In this document: positions 7,267 to 15,805 of the stretch, in pieces
Layout of the letters: the number at the start of each line of letters is the position of its first letter
How positions within the stretch are numbered: position 1 is the stretch's first letter
Source: Gymnodinialimonas phycosphaerae
Lineage (GTDB): Bacteria > Pseudomonadota > Alphaproteobacteria > Rhodobacterales > Rhodobacteraceae
Direction of reading: 5' to 3'
Assembly: GCF_019195455.1 (NCBI RefSeq)
Contig: NZ_JAIMBW010000001.1
Location: 4,182,001 to 4,246,000 of the forward strand
DNA: 64,000 bases
The notes under the pieces: generated by a model
Told to the model about the DNA's origin: nothing
Database searches by the model: none
Seen by the model: only the letters and a program-made list of their open reading frames with translations
Position numbers and translations under genes: made by a program

Positions 7267-8562
7267 TTATTGCGTTGCGGCGCGGATCTTTTGGAGCAGG
7301 TCCTGATCTTCGTCGTCCACCTTGGGCGACACGGTGGGCGCAGGTGCCCTCGCTGCCATGGGCGTGGTGGGAGCCTTGGGGCTGGATTGTGCAGCCGCCA
7401 TCTGATCGCGCAATTCGTTAGGGTGAATAGGGGAGGGAGCCGTCGCAGGGGCGGGGTCCGTCGCAGGGGCGGGGTCCGTCGCAGGGGCGGGGTCCGGGGC
7501 CGGTGTGAGGGCCGCGATGTGCATCGCTTCCGCCGCCTCCATCACCTTCAGTGCGCGCCGGTCCATCATCCGTGACCAGATGCCGGGAAGCATGGCGATC
7601 ATCGCCATGACGGGCATCGAAAAGGGTAGGGTGGGGACCTCGGCCTCGGGGTTGAGCCGTTCATAGGGGCGGTCGGGGTGCATGTGGTGTTCCGAATGGG
7701 CGGGGGCGTTCATCATCAGGTATGTGGAGAAGCCCTTGGGCGCGTTCCAGCTGTGATGGGCGGCCACGGGCTCGTACCGGCCATTGGGCAAGATGAGACG
7801 TTGCAGCCCATAGTGCTGCACGTAGTCCGACATCAGGATCTGCGCACCTGTCAGCGCCGAGAGGCCCACCAGCACCAGCGCGCCGCCAACGCCGGTCATC
7901 AGCGTCACGATCACCAGGGTAAGGCCTGCGCCACCAAGCCAGACCCAATAGGGATTGGTGATGTGGTTGGCGCCGCGGCCTTTACGCTCCAACCGGTCGA
8001 CCTCGCATTCCGCGCCTGCCTCGAACGAGCCGCGCCAGGCGCGGGGCAGGTACTCCCAGAAGCTTTCGCCGGGCCGGGGGGTGTTGGGATCGGCCTCGGT
8101 GCCCACGTGGCGGTGGTGCACAAGACGGTGGGCCGAGACGTGGTGGCCGAAGCCCACAGAGGTATAGACGGCCGCGCCAAGCGCCCGCAGCCCGATGGGC
8201 ACACGGTGGATCAACTCATGAGCATTGGGATGGCTGACCTGGCCGAAGAAAGAGGCCGTGGCGAAAAACAGCGCGACGGATTGCCAAAAGGTCAACGCGC
8301 CCGACGTCAGCGCCGAGGCCGTCGACAAAAGCACCAGCACGTGCCCGAAGGCGAGGCCCACCGACAAGACGTCTGACCACGGCACAGTCTCTTCTTCCGC
8401 AGGAGTGGCCTTGGGCGGCGTTAGCAGGCGGTCGGCGACGGCGGTGACAACGGTTAACCATAAAAAGGCAATCCACGCGAAGCCGCCCCAAGCGGTACCT
8501 GCCAACAAAAGCAGGAACATCGGGGGCAATGTGATCGCGGCGTAACGGGCGATGACAGGCAT
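7267..8562 (-). CDS. alkB: AlkB-type membrane fatty-acid-desaturase-fold hydroxylase (alkane 1-monooxygenase family)
   Basis: 431 residues. Several membrane helices occur in the first 240 residues, with the histidine boxes of the non-haem di-iron AlkB/XylM family: HELIH (115-119), HRLVHHRH (145-152) and HSEHHMH (279-285), plus the DYVQHYGLQR and HHSWNAP motifs. The enzyme hydroxylates terminal methyl groups of alkanes or related hydrophobic substrates, using electrons from rubredoxin or ferredoxin. Unusual is a C-terminal tail of about 100 residues with three PAPATD repeats (DNA 7442-7498) and a charged end. ATG 8562 is taken because it opens the first helix. It is divergent from ftsY. Confidence 0.88.
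   Translation of the reverse strand: MPVIARYAAITLPPMFLLLLAGTAWGGFAWIAFLWLTVVTAVADRLLTPPKATPAEEETVPWSDVLSVGLAFGHVLVLLSTASALTSGALTFWQSVALFFATASFFGQVSHPNAHELIHRVPIGLRALGAAVYTSVGFGHHVSAHRLVHHRHVGTEADPNTPRPGESFWEYLPRAWRGSFEAGAECEVDRLERKGRGANHITNPYWVWLGGAGLTLVIVTLMTGVGGALVLVGLSALTGAQILMSDYVQHYGLQRLILPNGRYEPVAAHHSWNAPKGFSTYLMMNAPAHSEHHMHPDRPYERLNPEAEVPTLPFSMPVMAMIAMLPGIWSRMMDRRALKVMEAAEAMHIAALTPAPDPAPATDPAPATDPAPATAPSPIHPNELRDQMAAAQSSPKAPTTPMAARAPAPTVSPKVDDEDQDLLQKIRAATQ
7441..7500. repeat. three-copy 18-base tandem repeat inside alkB
   Basis: The unit GTCGCAGGGGCGGGGTCC occurs three times in a row and encodes PAPATD in the alkB tail on the minus strand. Being a multiple of three, copy-number change would keep the frame and only alter tail length. 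Confidence 0.85.
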
Positions 8563-8704
8563 TGGGTCAGGCGTCCTCTGGTCGATTTCGGGTCGCGTCG
8601 GGCCTAGCACGGCAATCTGGCGAAACAATGGCGCACGCGGACGGCCTTTCCAAGCGCGCCGTTGAGTATTAGGTGGGACTTGCAAGGCAAAACATAGGGT
8701 GCCC

Positions 8705-10054
8705 ATGTCCTTTTTCCGCAAAATGAAGGAACGGATGTTCAAATCCTCGTCGAAACTGGACGAGGGGCTGGATGCGATCATCGAAGAGGGCGCCGTGGCG
8801 GCCGGAGATGAGCAGGACACGCCGCCTGAAGTCCCGGCGCCTGCGCCTGACGTCGAAATGCCCGCGCCTGCGCCGGATGTCGAAATGCCTGCACCTGTGC
8901 CTGACGTCGAGATGCCTGTGCCTGCGCCCGATGTCGAAATGCCCGTCCCCGCCCGCGAGGTCGAGGTGCCGACCCCCGCGCCCACGCCGGAGATTGTACC
9001 GACACCTGCCCCTGAAACGGAGCCGACCCCTGAGTCCACGCCCGAACCGGAGCCTACCCCTGAGCCTATCCCGGACCCTGAGCCCGGGTCGGACCCAGAG
9101 CCTGCGCCGGACCCAGAGCCGACCCCTACGCCAGAGATCGAACCCGAGGCTCCTGAGACCCGGTCCCGTGCAAAGCCCGGCCTTTTGGGCCGCCTTCTGG
9201 GCCGCACGGTCGAGCCCAAGCGTGCTCTGGACGATGACATGCTGGAGCAGCTTGAAGAGCTGCTAATCGCCTCGGACATGGGCGTCGACATTGCCTTGCG
9301 CGTCACCGCCAACATGGCCGAGGGGCGCTATGGCAAATTGCTGTCCGCGACCGAGATCAAGGAACTGCTGTCGGCCGAGATCACCCGCGTGATGGAACCC
9401 GTCGCCCGCCCCCTGCCGATCTACCCCAAGACGCCCCAAGTGGTGCTTGTGGTTGGCGTGAATGGCTCGGGCAAGACGACGACGATCGGTAAGCTCTCCA
9501 GCCAGTTCCGCGCCGCCGGCAAGAAGGTTGTGATCGCGGCTGGCGATACTTTCCGTGCCGCCGCGGTGGAACAGCTTCAGGTCTGGGGGGAGCGTGCAGG
9601 CGTGCCCGTGCTGACCGCGCCCGAAGGCTCGGACCCTGCCGCGCTGGCCTATGACGCGATGGTCAAGGCCGAGGCCGACGGGGCAGATCTGCTGATGATT
9701 GACACCGCAGGCCGATTGCAAAACCGCACCGATCTGATGGAAGAGCTGGCCAAGATCGTGCGTGTCATCCGCAAGAAAGACCCCGACGCGCCGCACAACA
9801 CGCTGCTGGTGCTGGATGCGACCACCGGCCAGAATGCCCTGCGTCAGGTGGAGCTGTTTGGCCAGATGGCCGACGTTTCGGGGCTTGTGATGACCAAGCT
9901 GGACGGCACCGCAAAGGGTGGTGTCCTGGTGGCTCTGGCGGACAAGTTCGGCTTGCCCATACATGCTATTGGCGTCGGAGAGCAGATTGATGATTTGCAG
10001 CCATTTGACCCGGAAGAATTTGCTGATGCCCTTGTGGGGCTTGACCGTTCCTGA
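8705..10054 (+). CDS. ftsY: signal recognition particle receptor FtsY
   Basis: 449 residues. The conserved start MSFFRKMKERMFKSSSKLDEGLDAI favours ATG 8705 over GTG 8699. After it comes an acidic, Pro-rich A domain (about 35-150) built from DVEMPAPAP-like repeats. The NG GTPase domain follows: G1 GVNGSGKTTTIGKL, DTFRAAAVEQL, G3 DTAGRLQNRTDLMEEL, G4 TKLDGTAKGG and the terminal GIGEQIDDLQPF-type motif (here GVGEQIDDLQPFDPEEF). It docks SRP-ribosome complexes at the membrane. The repeat-rich A domain is the variable part of the family. Confidence 0.95.
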   Translation: MSFFRKMKERMFKSSSKLDEGLDAIIEEGAVAAGDEQDTPPEVPAPAPDVEMPAPAPDVEMPAPVPDVEMPVPAPDVEMPVPAREVEVPTPAPTPEIVPTPAPETEPTPESTPEPEPTPEPIPDPEPGSDPEPAPDPEPTPTPEIEPEAPETRSRAKPGLLGRLLGRTVEPKRALDDDMLEQLEELLIASDMGVDIALRVTANMAEGRYGKLLSATEIKELLSAEITRVMEPVARPLPIYPKTPQVVLVVGVNGSGKTTTIGKLSSQFRAAGKKVVIAAGDTFRAAAVEQLQVWGERAGVPVLTAPEGSDPAALAYDAMVKAEADGADLLMIDTAGRLQNRTDLMEELAKIVRVIRKKDPDAPHNTLLVLDATTGQNALRQVELFGQMADVSGLVMTKLDGTAKGGVLVALADKFGLPIHAIGVGEQIDDLQPFDPEEFADALVGLDRS

Positions 10055-10093
10055 CTTTTGCCCACAGGGCGTGTGGATAACATACCGGAGCCT

Positions 10094-11014
10094 ATGATGC
10101 TGCAGAACTGCCTCAAGACCCTTGCTGTGTGTAGCCTGCTGACTGGGGCGACCACGGCGCAGGCCCAGGTGCTGACCTTCGCCGATTGTGGCGCGGTTGA
10201 GGAACAGATGACAACGGTTCTGGACGCCGAGTTCGGCATTGAGGTGACACAAAGCGCGAGTTCTGTGGCGACCAGCGGCCTGAATGGGTGCCGGGTGAGT
10301 GATCTGGAGATCTATGTCGAGGCCCTGGGTGTCAGCTACCGTGCGGCGCAGCTGGAATATTCCGGTCGCGGCCTGACGGAATGGGTGCGGGGTGATGTTG
10401 TGTTGCCCGCCACCTTGGATATTCGGATCGACGGGCTTGCCGTGGACCCCGACCGTCCCATCCCCGACGATCTGTCGTGGCTGCGCGATGTCCGTGCCGA
10501 AAGCATTGCTCTGAGCGCGACGTGGCGCGAGGCCACGCAACGGCTTCAAATCCTGCCCCTGCGCATTGATCTGGGGGATCGCAATATCGTAACCGTGACC
10601 CTCGATGGGCGCGCGGTTGGATGGCAGGCTCATAACACGCCAACGCCGGATTTCGGGATAACCGAGCTGGCGCTGGACGTGGAATTTAACGGCCTGTTTG
10701 AACAGGCGATTGCGCCGCCGATCGTGCAAAACGGAAATGACCTGTCGCCCGACTCCATGGCGGTTCTGGCGGCAATGGCCGATGGTCTGCTGGTCTATGC
10801 GCCGCCGCGGCTGGTGTCTGCAGAGGCGCGTTTTGCCATGGTCGACTTTCTTCGAAGCCTGCCCACACCGCGTGGCAATCTTGGCCTCGGCTTGACCAAT
10901 GATGCGCCGATCTCGCTGGAGCGCATTGCCATTGATTTGCGAACGGGCGTCCCCTTCGCCACGGCCGTGCCGGATACGTTGACGATCGACGCGTCCTGGG
11001 ATTCGCTGAACTAA
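10094..11014 (+). CDS. exported protein of unknown function
   Basis: 306 residues. A signal peptide (MMLQNCLKTLAVCSLLTGATTAQAQ) with a clean AQA-Q site sends it to the periplasm. The mature part is beta-rich and has two Cys in the first 60 residues (FADCGAVEEQ and LNGCRVSD) but no family motif I recognise. Two adjacent ATG codons (10094, 10097) follow GGAG at 10087; either may be used. It lies between ftsY and a DMT transporter, whose start abuts its stop, so the three probably share a transcript. Confidence 0.65.
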   Translation: MMLQNCLKTLAVCSLLTGATTAQAQVLTFADCGAVEEQMTTVLDAEFGIEVTQSASSVATSGLNGCRVSDLEIYVEALGVSYRAAQLEYSGRGLTEWVRGDVVLPATLDIRIDGLAVDPDRPIPDDLSWLRDVRAESIALSATWREATQRLQILPLRIDLGDRNIVTVTLDGRAVGWQAHNTPTPDFGITELALDVEFNGLFEQAIAPPIVQNGNDLSPDSMAVLAAMADGLLVYAPPRLVSAEARFAMVDFLRSLPTPRGNLGLGLTNDAPISLERIAIDLRTGVPFATAVPDTLTIDASWDSLN

Positions 11015-11917
11015 GTGGGCGCTTGGCTTCAAAGCATCGAGGGCACAGAGCAGGGCGCCACGGTTGCCTTGATCCTCGCGCTGACAGCCGCTGTCTTGCA
11101 CGCCGTGTTCGGTGCCCTGCAAAAGGGCCGACACGACCCCATGTTGGCGCGCGGTGCCATTGATGCCAGTTACGGCCTGATGGCCGCGCCGATCGCGCTT
11201 TTCGTTGTCCCTTGGCCCGAACCGCATATGTGGCCGATCTTCGCGGGCGCGTTCATCATTCACAGCTTCTACAAATTCGCCGTCCTGGCCGCATTCCGTC
11301 GTGGTGCCTTCACCGTCGTCTACCCGGTGATGCGCGGCACCGGGCCACTCTTCACCGTTATCGGAGCTTGGCTGATTTTTGATGAGACCTTCAGCGGCAC
11401 CCAATGGTTTGGCGTCGTTGTCCTTCTCGCAGGGCTTTACGGGCTTGCGGCCTACAACATGGCCCGCGTCACGGTTGCCCGCGATACGCTTGTCAACGCG
11501 CTGCTCTTCGCGGTGCTGACGGGCGTGTTCGTCGCGCTCTACACCACCTACGACGCCTACGGGATCCGTGCGACGGCTGACCCCTTCACCTTCCTCGCAT
11601 GGTTTTTCTTCATCGACGGCCTGCTTTTCCCCGTTCTCGCCACGCGCTTCTACCTGCGCCTGCCCACCAAACCCACCCTTGGCCCCTTGGCACTCAGGGG
11701 CATCGCGGGGGGCTTTATCGCTTTCGCCTCCTTCGGCTCTATCATGCTTGCCACGCGCCTTGACCAAGTGGGCGAGGCGGCGGTTCTGCGCGAAACCTCA
11801 ACGGTTTTCGCGGCGCTGATTGGCTGGCTCTTCCTGCGCGAACCCGTTGGTCCCGTCCGCGCCGCTTTGATGGCTTTGATCGCGGCGGGCGCGGTGATAG
11901 TTGAAGCCGGAGGATAG
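11015..11917 (+). CDS. EamA/DMT-family membrane transporter
   Basis: 300 residues, ten predicted membrane helices in two repeated halves typical of the drug/metabolite transporter superfamily. Examples are FYKFAVLAAFRRGAFTVVYPVMRGTGPLFTVIGAWLIFDE in the first half and the paired RLDQVGEAAVLRETSTVFAALIGWLFLREP in the second, with the usual conserved Glu at the helix end. It starts with GTG immediately after the upstream stop codon (TAAGTG), indicating coupled translation. The substrate cannot be read from the sequence. Confidence 0.82.
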   Translation: MGAWLQSIEGTEQGATVALILALTAAVLHAVFGALQKGRHDPMLARGAIDASYGLMAAPIALFVVPWPEPHMWPIFAGAFIIHSFYKFAVLAAFRRGAFTVVYPVMRGTGPLFTVIGAWLIFDETFSGTQWFGVVVLLAGLYGLAAYNMARVTVARDTLVNALLFAVLTGVFVALYTTYDAYGIRATADPFTFLAWFFFIDGLLFPVLATRFYLRLPTKPTLGPLALRGIAGGFIAFASFGSIMLATRLDQVGEAAVLRETSTVFAALIGWLFLREPVGPVRAALMALIAAGAVIVEAGG

Positions 11918-11926
11918 GAGTGCTCA

Positions 11927-12553
11927 ATGGCTGAAAAACAGATCAACCCCTGGCTGAAAAACGGCTTGGAACTGGGCCCGCCCCTACTGTTTTTCATCGC
12001 GTACCTGCGCTTGCAGGACAAAACCGTCACTGTGGCGGGCACCGACTATGACGGCTTCATACTCGCCACGGCCATCTTCGTGCCGATCCTGCTGGCCTCA
12101 ACCGCGATCCTGTGGAAGCTTACGGGTGTCATCTCACGGATTCAGGTCTTCACCGCGATCCTTGTGGTCTTCTTTGGCGCACTCACGATCTGGTTTAACG
12201 ACGATCGGTTCTTCAAGATGAAGACCACCATCGTCTACGCCTTCTTCGCGGGTGCCCTGGGAATCGGCTTGTTGCGCGGCCAATCCTACCTGAAATTCCT
12301 GATGGGTGACCGCCTGCCGATGGCGGACGAGGGCTGGATGATCATGACGAAACGCCTTGCACTGGCCTTTGTCGCCATGGGCGTCACCAACGAAATCGTC
12401 TGGCGCACACAATCGGATCAATTCTGGGTCACGTTCGAGACCTTCGCGCTTCCGGCGTTCCTGTTTGTCGTCTTCATGTCGCAGGCCCCATTGATCGAGC
12501 GGTTCAGCCTCCCCGACGGGGAGGACGACCAGAGCCCGGGCGATCCGTCTTAG
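11927..12553 (+). CDS. yciB: inner membrane protein YciB / septation protein IspZ
   Basis: 208 residues with five membrane helices and the family signatures GPPLLFFIAY near the N-terminus, SRIQVFTAILVVFFGALTIWFNDDRFFKMKTTIVYAFFA in the middle and MGVTNEIVWR later. YciB/IspZ proteins are inner-membrane proteins linked to envelope integrity and cell division; the molecular activity is not settled. It starts 10 bases after the DMT gene. Its 3' end overlaps the convergent pseudouridine synthase gene by 50 bases. Confidence 0.88.
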   Translation: MAEKQINPWLKNGLELGPPLLFFIAYLRLQDKTVTVAGTDYDGFILATAIFVPILLASTAILWKLTGVISRIQVFTAILVVFFGALTIWFNDDRFFKMKTTIVYAFFAGALGIGLLRGQSYLKFLMGDRLPMADEGWMIMTKRLALAFVAMGVTNEIVWRTQSDQFWVTFETFALPAFLFVVFMSQAPLIERFSLPDGEDDQSPGDPS

Positions 12554-13469
12554 ATGAACTGCCCCCGCGTTTTCCGGCCCCGCGCCCGCCGAGGTCAGCG
12601 CGGCCAGCTTTTGCGGCTTTCGGCTTTCCGCCCTCCGAACGGGACCCTACCCGGTGGGCGCCCCCTGGCGCGGCGCCTTTTGGCGGTGCCTTCCGGCGCT
12701 TGCCCTTGAAAGCAGGCTTGGGCTTTGCTTCCGCATGGCCTTCGGTTGCGGCGTCCAGTCCCAGTTGGTCCCGTAAGACGCGGCTCTTGATCTCTTCGAC
12801 CTCGCCCGCCTTCAACTCTCCCAGGCGGAACGGGCCGTAGGACACGCGGATCAAGCGGTTCACCTCAAACCCCAACTCGGCCATGGCGCGCCGGATCTCT
12901 CGGTTCTTGCCCTCTCGCAGGCCCACGGTGATCCAGGCGTTGGCTCCCTGCACCCGATCGAGTGACACCTCCATGGGTTGAAACCGCTCACCCTCGGCCA
13001 CGATCCCGCGCCGCAGGGGGGCGAAATCCTCGTCCTTCGGATTGCCCTTCATCCGGACGCGATACTTCCGGAGCCAGCCGGTGGAGGGCAGTTCCAACTG
13101 CCGTTTCACCCCGCCGTCGTTGGTCAGCAGCAGCAACCCTTCCGAGTTCATGTCCAGCCGCCCCACCGACATCACCCGCGGCAACCCGTCCGGCAGCTTG
13201 TCGAACACCGTCTCGCGGCCCTTCTCGTCGGAATTGCTTGTCACCAGCCCCGTGGGCTTGTGATACATCCACAGACGTGGGCGTTCCAACGCGGGCAGGG
13301 GGGCGTCATCGACAAGGATCACGTCCGTCTCGGTAACGTTCAACGCCGGGCTCTCGATCACCGCGCCGTTGACGCTCACGCGTCCGGCCGCGATCATCCG
13401 CTCCGCCTCGCGCCGCGATGCCACACCCGCGCGGCTCAGCCGCTTTGCTATTCGTTCACCATCAACCAT
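12504..13469 (-). CDS. rluB: 23S rRNA pseudouridine synthase, RluB/RsuA family
   Basis: 321 residues. N-terminal S4 RNA-binding domain (GERIAKRLSRAGVASRREAERMIAAGRVSVNG), then the catalytic domain with the GRLDMNSEGLLLLTNDG motif holding the nucleophilic Asp, and EGKNREIRRAMAELGFEVNRLIRVSYGPF. The last 85 residues are a Lys/Arg/Gly-rich basic tail that probably binds RNA. The start ATG 13469 opens MVDGERIAK. RluB makes a pseudouridine in helix 80 of 23S rRNA; RluE/RluF cannot be fully excluded. The tail end overlaps convergent yciB. Confidence 0.85.
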   Translation of the reverse strand: MVDGERIAKRLSRAGVASRREAERMIAAGRVSVNGAVIESPALNVTETDVILVDDAPLPALERPRLWMYHKPTGLVTSNSDEKGRETVFDKLPDGLPRVMSVGRLDMNSEGLLLLTNDGGVKRQLELPSTGWLRKYRVRMKGNPKDEDFAPLRRGIVAEGERFQPMEVSLDRVQGANAWITVGLREGKNREIRRAMAELGFEVNRLIRVSYGPFRLGELKAGEVEEIKSRVLRDQLGLDAATEGHAEAKPKPAFKGKRRKAPPKGAAPGGAHRVGSRSEGGKPKAAKAGRADLGGRGAGKRGGSSSKTDRPGSGRPPRRGG

Positions 13470-13521
13470 GCCCCTCGCTACAAGTTTGACAGCGCCGTGG
13501 AAAGCGGCAACCAAGGCTCCC

Positions 13522-13983
13522 ATGACGCAAAAGACGAGCCAATTCACTTCTTTCATGGACGCGGCCTTGGCCGAGGCCCGCTCTGCCGCCGCCCGTGGTG
13601 AGGTGCCCGTGGGCGCTGTCATCACCCGGAACGGCCAGATCATCGCGCGGGCGGGCAACCGTACGCGCGAACTTCACGACCCCACGGCCCACGCTGAAAC
13701 CCTCGCCATCCGCGAAGCTTGCGCAGCTCTCAAATCCGAGCGTCTTCCCGACTGCGACCTCTGGGTCACGCTGGAACCTTGCCCCGCTTGCGCCGCCACC
13801 ATTTCGGCGGCCCGCCTCAAACGCCTCTACTACGCTGCCCCGGATCCAAAATCCGGCGGCGTCTGCCACGGTCCCCGGATCTTCACGCACCCCCAGGCCC
13901 ACCACGCGCCTGAGGTCTACTCCGGTCTTCTCGAAGACCAATCCGCCGCCCTTCTGCGTGCCTTCTTCGCCTCCAAGCGCTAA
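13522..13983 (+). CDS. tadA: tRNA-specific adenosine deaminase
   Basis: 153 residues of the CMP/dCMP deaminase fold. It has zinc and catalytic motifs HAE (His57, Glu59) and PCPAC (Cys87, Cys90), plus the TadA-type C-terminal helix HAPEVYSGLLEDQSAALLRAFF. It converts wobble adenosine 34 of tRNA-Arg(ACG) to inosine, which is needed to read CGC/CGA codons. ATG 13522 gives the usual N-terminus; ATG 13555 is an alternative. It is divergent from rluB with only 52 bases between starts, so the promoters overlap. Confidence 0.93.
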   Translation: MTQKTSQFTSFMDAALAEARSAAARGEVPVGAVITRNGQIIARAGNRTRELHDPTAHAETLAIREACAALKSERLPDCDLWVTLEPCPACAATISAARLKRLYYAAPDPKSGGVCHGPRIFTHPQAHHAPEVYSGLLEDQSAALLRAFFASKR

Positions 13984-13996
13984 CGCTCTCCCCCGT

Positions 13997-14012
13997 TCAT
14001 CTTGCCAAATAC
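13997..14012. repeat. intergenic repeat box, partial copy
   Basis: The 16-base box TTCATCTTGCCAAATA lies just after tadA, matching the box that flanks the hairpins of the element at 7171-7240. The adjacent hairpin is absent here, so this is a partial copy. Confidence 0.5.
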
Positions 14013-14066
14013 GACTCACGCCAACGCCCGCCCCAAGGCGCTGCCGTCAGATCATGGCAAAAAAAT

Positions 14067-14445
14067 GCGTGGAGGGCCTGTAAGCCGGATTTTGTCCCCC
14101 TGCAGGTTGCCCCGCGGGTTGGATGACCATTCCTCTCGGCCGACGCTTGCGCGCAAGCTCTAGCTGCCAACCCGGACCGCAGGGGTGAAGTGCCCCATGA
14201 TGCGATCCCTATTCGGCATTGCTCCCAGGTGGGGCTTGCCATGCGGGCGCTGTTGCCAGCCCCCCGGTGGGCTCTTACCCCACCGTTTCACCCTTGCCAC
14301 GACATGCATGGCGGTTTGTTTTCTGTGGCGCTTTCCGTCGGATTGCTCCGCCCGGGCGTTACCCGGCACCTTCTCTTCAGGGAGTCCGGACTTTCCTCGC
14401 CATCGCATCGAAGATGCGACAGCGCGGCCATCCAGCCCTCCACGC
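14067..14445 (-). ncRNA. rnpB: RNase P RNA (class A)
   Basis: On the minus strand the 379-base region begins GCGTGGAGGGCTGGATGGCC and ends with its P1 complement CCCTCCACGC. Conserved RNase P RNA signatures are present: GAGGAAAGTCCGGACTCC (CR-I) about 60 bases in, and the 3' ACAAAATCCGGCTTACAGGC segment. It is the catalytic RNA that cleaves 5' leaders from pre-tRNAs together with RnpA. A run of T follows the 3' end immediately and may assist termination. It lies between tadA and an AmpD-like amidase gene. Confidence 0.95.
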
Positions 14446-14452
14446 AAGGCCC

Positions 14453-14481
14453 CGGCTACGGCGCGTGCGCGTCCCGGTCAA
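14453..14481 (-). promoter_or_regulatory. candidate rnpB promoter
   Basis: Minus strand: TTGACC (14481-14476), a 17-base spacer and TAGCCG (14458-14453). The predicted start falls about 7 bases later, at the 5' end of the RNase P RNA. The -10 match is weak, as is common in high-G+C alphaproteobacteria. Confidence 0.4.
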
Positions 14482-14486
14482 GGAAA

Positions 14487-15143
14487 TTAGGAGCCGTACC
14501 CATATCGCGCCGCCAAATCGGCCATCACGGCGCAATCATCACCATCGAGCGGCCCGTGTGCCCAAGGCCGGAACCGCATGCGCACGATCTCCAACAGCAG
14601 GTCCGCCTCAACATCCGGATACCCGAAGGCCAAGGCATCTGTCCGAAATCGCGCCGCGTCCACCGCCTTGCCCGTGGCCTCCGACCACACGGCCAAACCT
14701 TGCCGCGCCAACCTTTGCCAATCGAACCGCCGTCCCGGGTCGATCTTGCGCCCCGGGGCCATGTCAGAGTGCCCGATCACCCCTTCCGGCCCGATTCCCC
14801 AATCCGCGAGGAGGCGCGAGCCGAGGAGCGTCTCCAAAGCTGTCAGCAAAGGCTCGGAAAAGGGCGACAGGCCGTCATTGTCCAACTCGATCCCGATGGA
14901 GCGGGAATTCACATCCCCGCGCCCGCGCCATTCCCCCGCCCCCGCATGCCACGCGCGCATCGCTTCGGGGACAAGGTTAAACACCTCACCATCCCGCCCG
15001 ATCAAGTAATGGGCCGAGACCTGTCGCAGCGGGTCGCACAGTGCTTTCGCCGCCGCTGCACAATCCTTCATCGCTGTATAATGAATCACCACCAACTCAG
15101 GGCGCAGGCCGTCGCGCCGCTCCCCGAAGTTTTGACTTTTCAA
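14487..15143 (-). CDS. N-acetylmuramoyl-L-alanine amidase, AmpD-like
   Basis: 218 residues. The Amidase_2 fold is shown by ELVVIHYTAM (first zinc His), VSAHYLIGRDGEVFNLVPEAMRAWHAG, the RSIGIELDNDG motif and VIGHSDMAPGRKIDPG (second zinc His and catalytic region). It cleaves the lactyl-Ala bond of muropeptides; without a signal peptide it is probably cytoplasmic and acts in cell-wall recycling. The start is uncertain: TTG 15143 gives the usual short N-terminus, and TTG 15158 or longer forms would overlap the upstream lipoprotein gene. Confidence 0.82.
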   Translation of the reverse strand: MKSQNFGERRDGLRPELVVIHYTAMKDCAAAAKALCDPLRQVSAHYLIGRDGEVFNLVPEAMRAWHAGAGEWRGRGDVNSRSIGIELDNDGLSPFSEPLLTALETLLGSRLLADWGIGPEGVIGHSDMAPGRKIDPGRRFDWQRLARQGLAVWSEATGKAVDAARFRTDALAFGYPDVEADLLLEIVRMRFRPWAHGPLDGDDCAVMADLAARYGYGS

Positions 15144-15147
15144 GGGG

Positions 15148-15771
15148 CTAGCCTTCAATGGCGGGTAGCGCCTCGAAGGTCTCGGCCGGTGCATTGGCCG
15201 AGGCACGCAGCGCGCTGGGGTCGAAGCCGCAGACAAAGCCATCGCCATCGGGGTCCAGCCCGTTGGGGTCCCGTTCCGGCCCGCCGTCCCTCAGGAATCG
15301 GTCTTGGGCTTCATCGCGGCTGGCGAATTGCGCGCACATGGCTTGCCCGTCGGCGCGCAGGGGATTGCGCCGCCACTGGCGCTGGCCGGGTAGGTGCGTG
15401 GTGCGTAGCGCGAAGGCGGCCACCCGTGGGATCAGCGGCGGCGGCAGAACGTCGCCTGCCTGTTGCGGCTGCAAGTTGTCGAACACGCCGCCTGCGGCCT
15501 GCTCGGATTCCGCGATGGCCCCTTCGGCCATCGCCTCAAGGTTACTGGGATCGAGGAATGTCACGTCCCCCGTCGCCCCGGCCTCGATGCCCACGCCGGT
15601 CGAGGGCGTGTCGATGACCTCTGTCGAGATCTGGCCATTCAGCGCGGTTTGGCGGCCCTGCAATCCCTGCTGGTCCAGTGTCTGTTGCGTCGGAGACACG
15701 TCATTGGGCACAGTGGCGCAGCCCGAAAGGGCTACGCACGCTACCGCGAGAAATCGCAAGGAAACCATCAC
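15148..15771 (-). CDS. lipoprotein with excalibur-like calcium-binding motif
   Basis: 207 residues. Signal peptide with lipobox LSGC (Cys18), so membrane-anchored. Near the C-terminus the segment ADGQAMCAQFASRDEAQDRFLRDGG followed by DPNGLDPDGDGFVCGFDP matches the excalibur-type pattern: two Cys and a DxDxDG calcium loop. The middle is low-complexity and polar. Its stop lies about 5 bases before the amidase start, suggesting an operon of two cell-envelope genes. The role is unknown; extracellular calcium binding is an inference from the loop. Confidence 0.7.
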   Translation of the reverse strand: MMVSLRFLAVACVALSGCATVPNDVSPTQQTLDQQGLQGRQTALNGQISTEVIDTPSTGVGIEAGATGDVTFLDPSNLEAMAEGAIAESEQAAGGVFDNLQPQQAGDVLPPPLIPRVAAFALRTTHLPGQRQWRRNPLRADGQAMCAQFASRDEAQDRFLRDGGPERDPNGLDPDGDGFVCGFDPSALRASANAPAETFEALPAIEG

Positions 15772-15805
15772 TCAAGCCTCTTGAATCTTGTTGTTGGCGC
15801 GTAGC

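Noticed and set aside
7267..9315. Reading frame of alkB staying open far upstream through the ftsY repeat region
   Set aside because: The extension is Ser/Gly/Thr low-complexity, caused by the opposite-strand Pro/Glu codons of ftsY; the first membrane helix and histidine-box spacing fit ATG 8562.
9263..11767. Very long minus-strand open frame opposite ftsY and downstream genes
   Set aside because: Shadow frame of high-G+C coding DNA; its translation is rich in Arg/Gly/His with no family motifs, while the plus strand encodes clear proteins.
14190..15617. Long plus-strand open frame across rnpB and the amidase
   Set aside because: It crosses a structural RNA and two minus-strand genes with clear motifs; no own protein features.
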